8,442 nucleotides of DNA, taken from JACCVG01 sp034664165 (GTDB lineage Bacteria; Actinomycetota; Thermoleophilia; Solirubrobacterales; Thermoleophilaceae). Every line of letters starts with the position of its first letter. The first letter of the stretch is position 1. This document shows positions 7,578 through 8,442 of the stretch, in pieces. The position numbers and the translations under genes are program-made. The notes under the pieces were generated by a model. It searched no databases and had not been told where the DNA came from. It was given only the letters and a program-made list of their open reading frames with translations. The stretch lies in the NCBI GenBank assembly GCA_034664165.1, contig JAXDIE010000149.1, forward strand, positions 1-8,442. Direction: 5' to 3'.

Positions 7578-7691
7578 CCGGCTCCACAGGGGTACAAGAA
7601 TCGGCCAAAGGACATAGAGCCAGGCCGGCTGCCGTGACGTAGGGTCATCACAACGCGGCGATCACGCCGTCCCGACGCGACGGAGAGCTCG
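7578..7691 (+). promoter_or_regulatory. Upstream region of the alcohol dehydrogenase gene
   Basis: A TANNNT-type -10 (TAGGGT, 7640-7645) sits in the centre of a small inverted repeat: TGAC 7635-7638 with GTCA 7644-7647, and also GTGA 7634-7637 with TCAC 7648-7651. A possible 5-bp hairpin (CCGTC 7667-7671 with GACGG 7679-7683) partly covers the ribosome binding site GGAG (7682-7685). No -35 box and no terminator for the preceding gene pair are evident. Confidence 0.35.
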
Positions 7692-8442
7692 ATGACCACC
7701 ATGCAGGCAGCCGTTTTCCATGGCCCCCACGATGTACGCGTCGAGGAGATCCCCAAGCCCACGGAGATCGGTCCCGACGAGATCCTGGTCAAGGTCGAGC
7801 GCACCGCGATCTGCGGCACCGACCTCCACCCCTACGAGGGGCGGATGGAGATGGAGCCTGAGGTGGTGCTTGGCCACGAGTTCCTCGGAACCGTCGAGGA
7901 GGCGGGCGCCGCCATCACGCAGGTCACCGAGGGCGATCAGGTCACGTGTGCATGCGTGGTCTCCTGCGGCGGCTGCTATTTCTGCCGTCGCGGCCAGCCC
8001 GGCCGCTGTGTCGGCATGCGCATGTTCGGCATGGGCATGGCTCTCGGCGACCTCCAAGGCGCTCAGGCCGACTACGTGGTGGTGCCCTGGGCCGACCGCT
8101 CGATCCGCAAGCTCGAGCCCGACTTCGTCGAATCCCATGGCGACAGCCTCCTGCTGGTGGGCGACATCATCACCACCGGCTACGAGGCCGTGCGCAAGGC
8201 CTTCACCCCCGGCGACACGGTGGCCGTGGTCGGCGTGGGCCCTGTCGGAATGTGCTCGGTCATGGCCGCCCGCGCTCTCGGCGCGGGCCAGGTGATCGCG
8301 ATCGACACCGTGCCGGACCGGCTGGCCCAGGCTCTGGAGATGGGGGCCGACGTCGCGATCAACGCCTCGGAGGAGGACCCGCTGGACGCGGTGGCCGAGC
8401 TCACCGAATGGCGCGGCGCCGACATCGTGGTCGACGCGGTCG
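7692..8442 (+). CDS. Zinc-dependent medium-chain alcohol dehydrogenase (partial, 3' end missing)
   Basis: The first 250 codons of an NAD(P)-linked zinc alcohol dehydrogenase; the right edge of the window cuts it in the cofactor domain. The GroES-like catalytic domain shows zinc ligands C41 in CGTDLH and H62-E63 in GHEF, with D158 in GDIITTGY the likely third ligand, as in tetrameric bacterial ADHs. The structural zinc loop has C92, C95, C98 and C106. The Rossmann part has GVGPVG (181-186), and D205 at the end of the next strand (IAIDTVPDR) favours NAD over NADP. About 100-130 further residues are expected. ATG 7692 follows GGAG by 6 bases; ATG 7701 is an in-frame alternative. The substrate is unknown. 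It has its own upstream region 114 bases after the zinc-ribbon gene, so it need not belong to the lipid genes. Confidence 0.93.
   Translation, partial: MTTMQAAVFHGPHDVRVEEIPKPTEIGPDEILVKVERTAICGTDLHPYEGRMEMEPEVVLGHEFLGTVEEAGAAITQVTEGDQVTCACVVSCGGCYFCRRGQPGRCVGMRMFGMGMALGDLQGAQADYVVVPWADRSIRKLEPDFVESHGDSLLLVGDIITTGYEAVRKAFTPGDTVAVVGVGPVGMCSVMAARALGAGQVIAIDTVPDRLAQALEMGADVAINASEEDPLDAVAELTEWRGADIVVDAV

Noticed and set aside
6046..7608. 520-codon open frame on the minus strand opposite tetR, the lipase and the zinc-ribbon gene
   Set aside because: It covers parts of three genes, has no recognisable domain and is again a reverse-strand shadow.

Overview
The window is a high-GC, densely coding stretch of bacterial chromosome. 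It looks actinobacterial, and most likely from Thermoleophilia/Solirubrobacterales. Three things suggest this: FadA and FadB proteins resembling the mycobacterial fadA-fadB pair, TANNNT -10 elements lying just upstream of start codons (leaderless style), and a secreted beta-helix protein ending in a lysine-rich C-terminal domain of a type I associate with Thermoleophilia. The lineage is inferred from memory of these families; no search was run. I see no mobile element, CRISPR array, tRNA or rRNA.

Layout: (1) 1-126, the last 41 codons of an unrecognised plus-strand gene, closed by a strong terminator. (2) 252-2030, a secreted right-handed beta-helix protein with an Ig-like domain and the lysine-rich tail. 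Its 3' end carries a small decayed duplication that includes the stop codon. (3) A 12-bp hairpin at 2065-2092 between convergent genes. (4) 5528-2120 on the minus strand, a two-gene fatty acid beta-oxidation operon: thiolase (fadA), then the enoyl-CoA hydratase/3-hydroxyacyl-CoA dehydrogenase (fadB) one base later. (5) A 130-bp divergent promoter region with a TetR-type imperfect palindrome over the fadA -35 box, followed by a plus-strand TetR-family regulator (5659-6276). (6) A secreted lipase (6319 or 6301 to 7353) whose catalytic residues and cysteines are spaced like those of Candida antarctica lipase B. It overlaps by 4 bases a small FmdB-type zinc-ribbon protein (7350-7577). (7) A zinc-dependent medium-chain alcohol dehydrogenase from 7692 that runs off the window.

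Working model (inference): the TetR protein represses itself and fadAB in response to an acyl-CoA or fatty acid. The adjacent exported lipase may supply the fatty acids that FadAB degrades to acetyl-CoA. The beta-helix protein and the alcohol dehydrogenase have no clear link to this module.

No wholly new system is evident. The best items for a second look are the CALB-like bacterial lipase with its coupled zinc-ribbon gene, and the compact tetR-fadAB control region.
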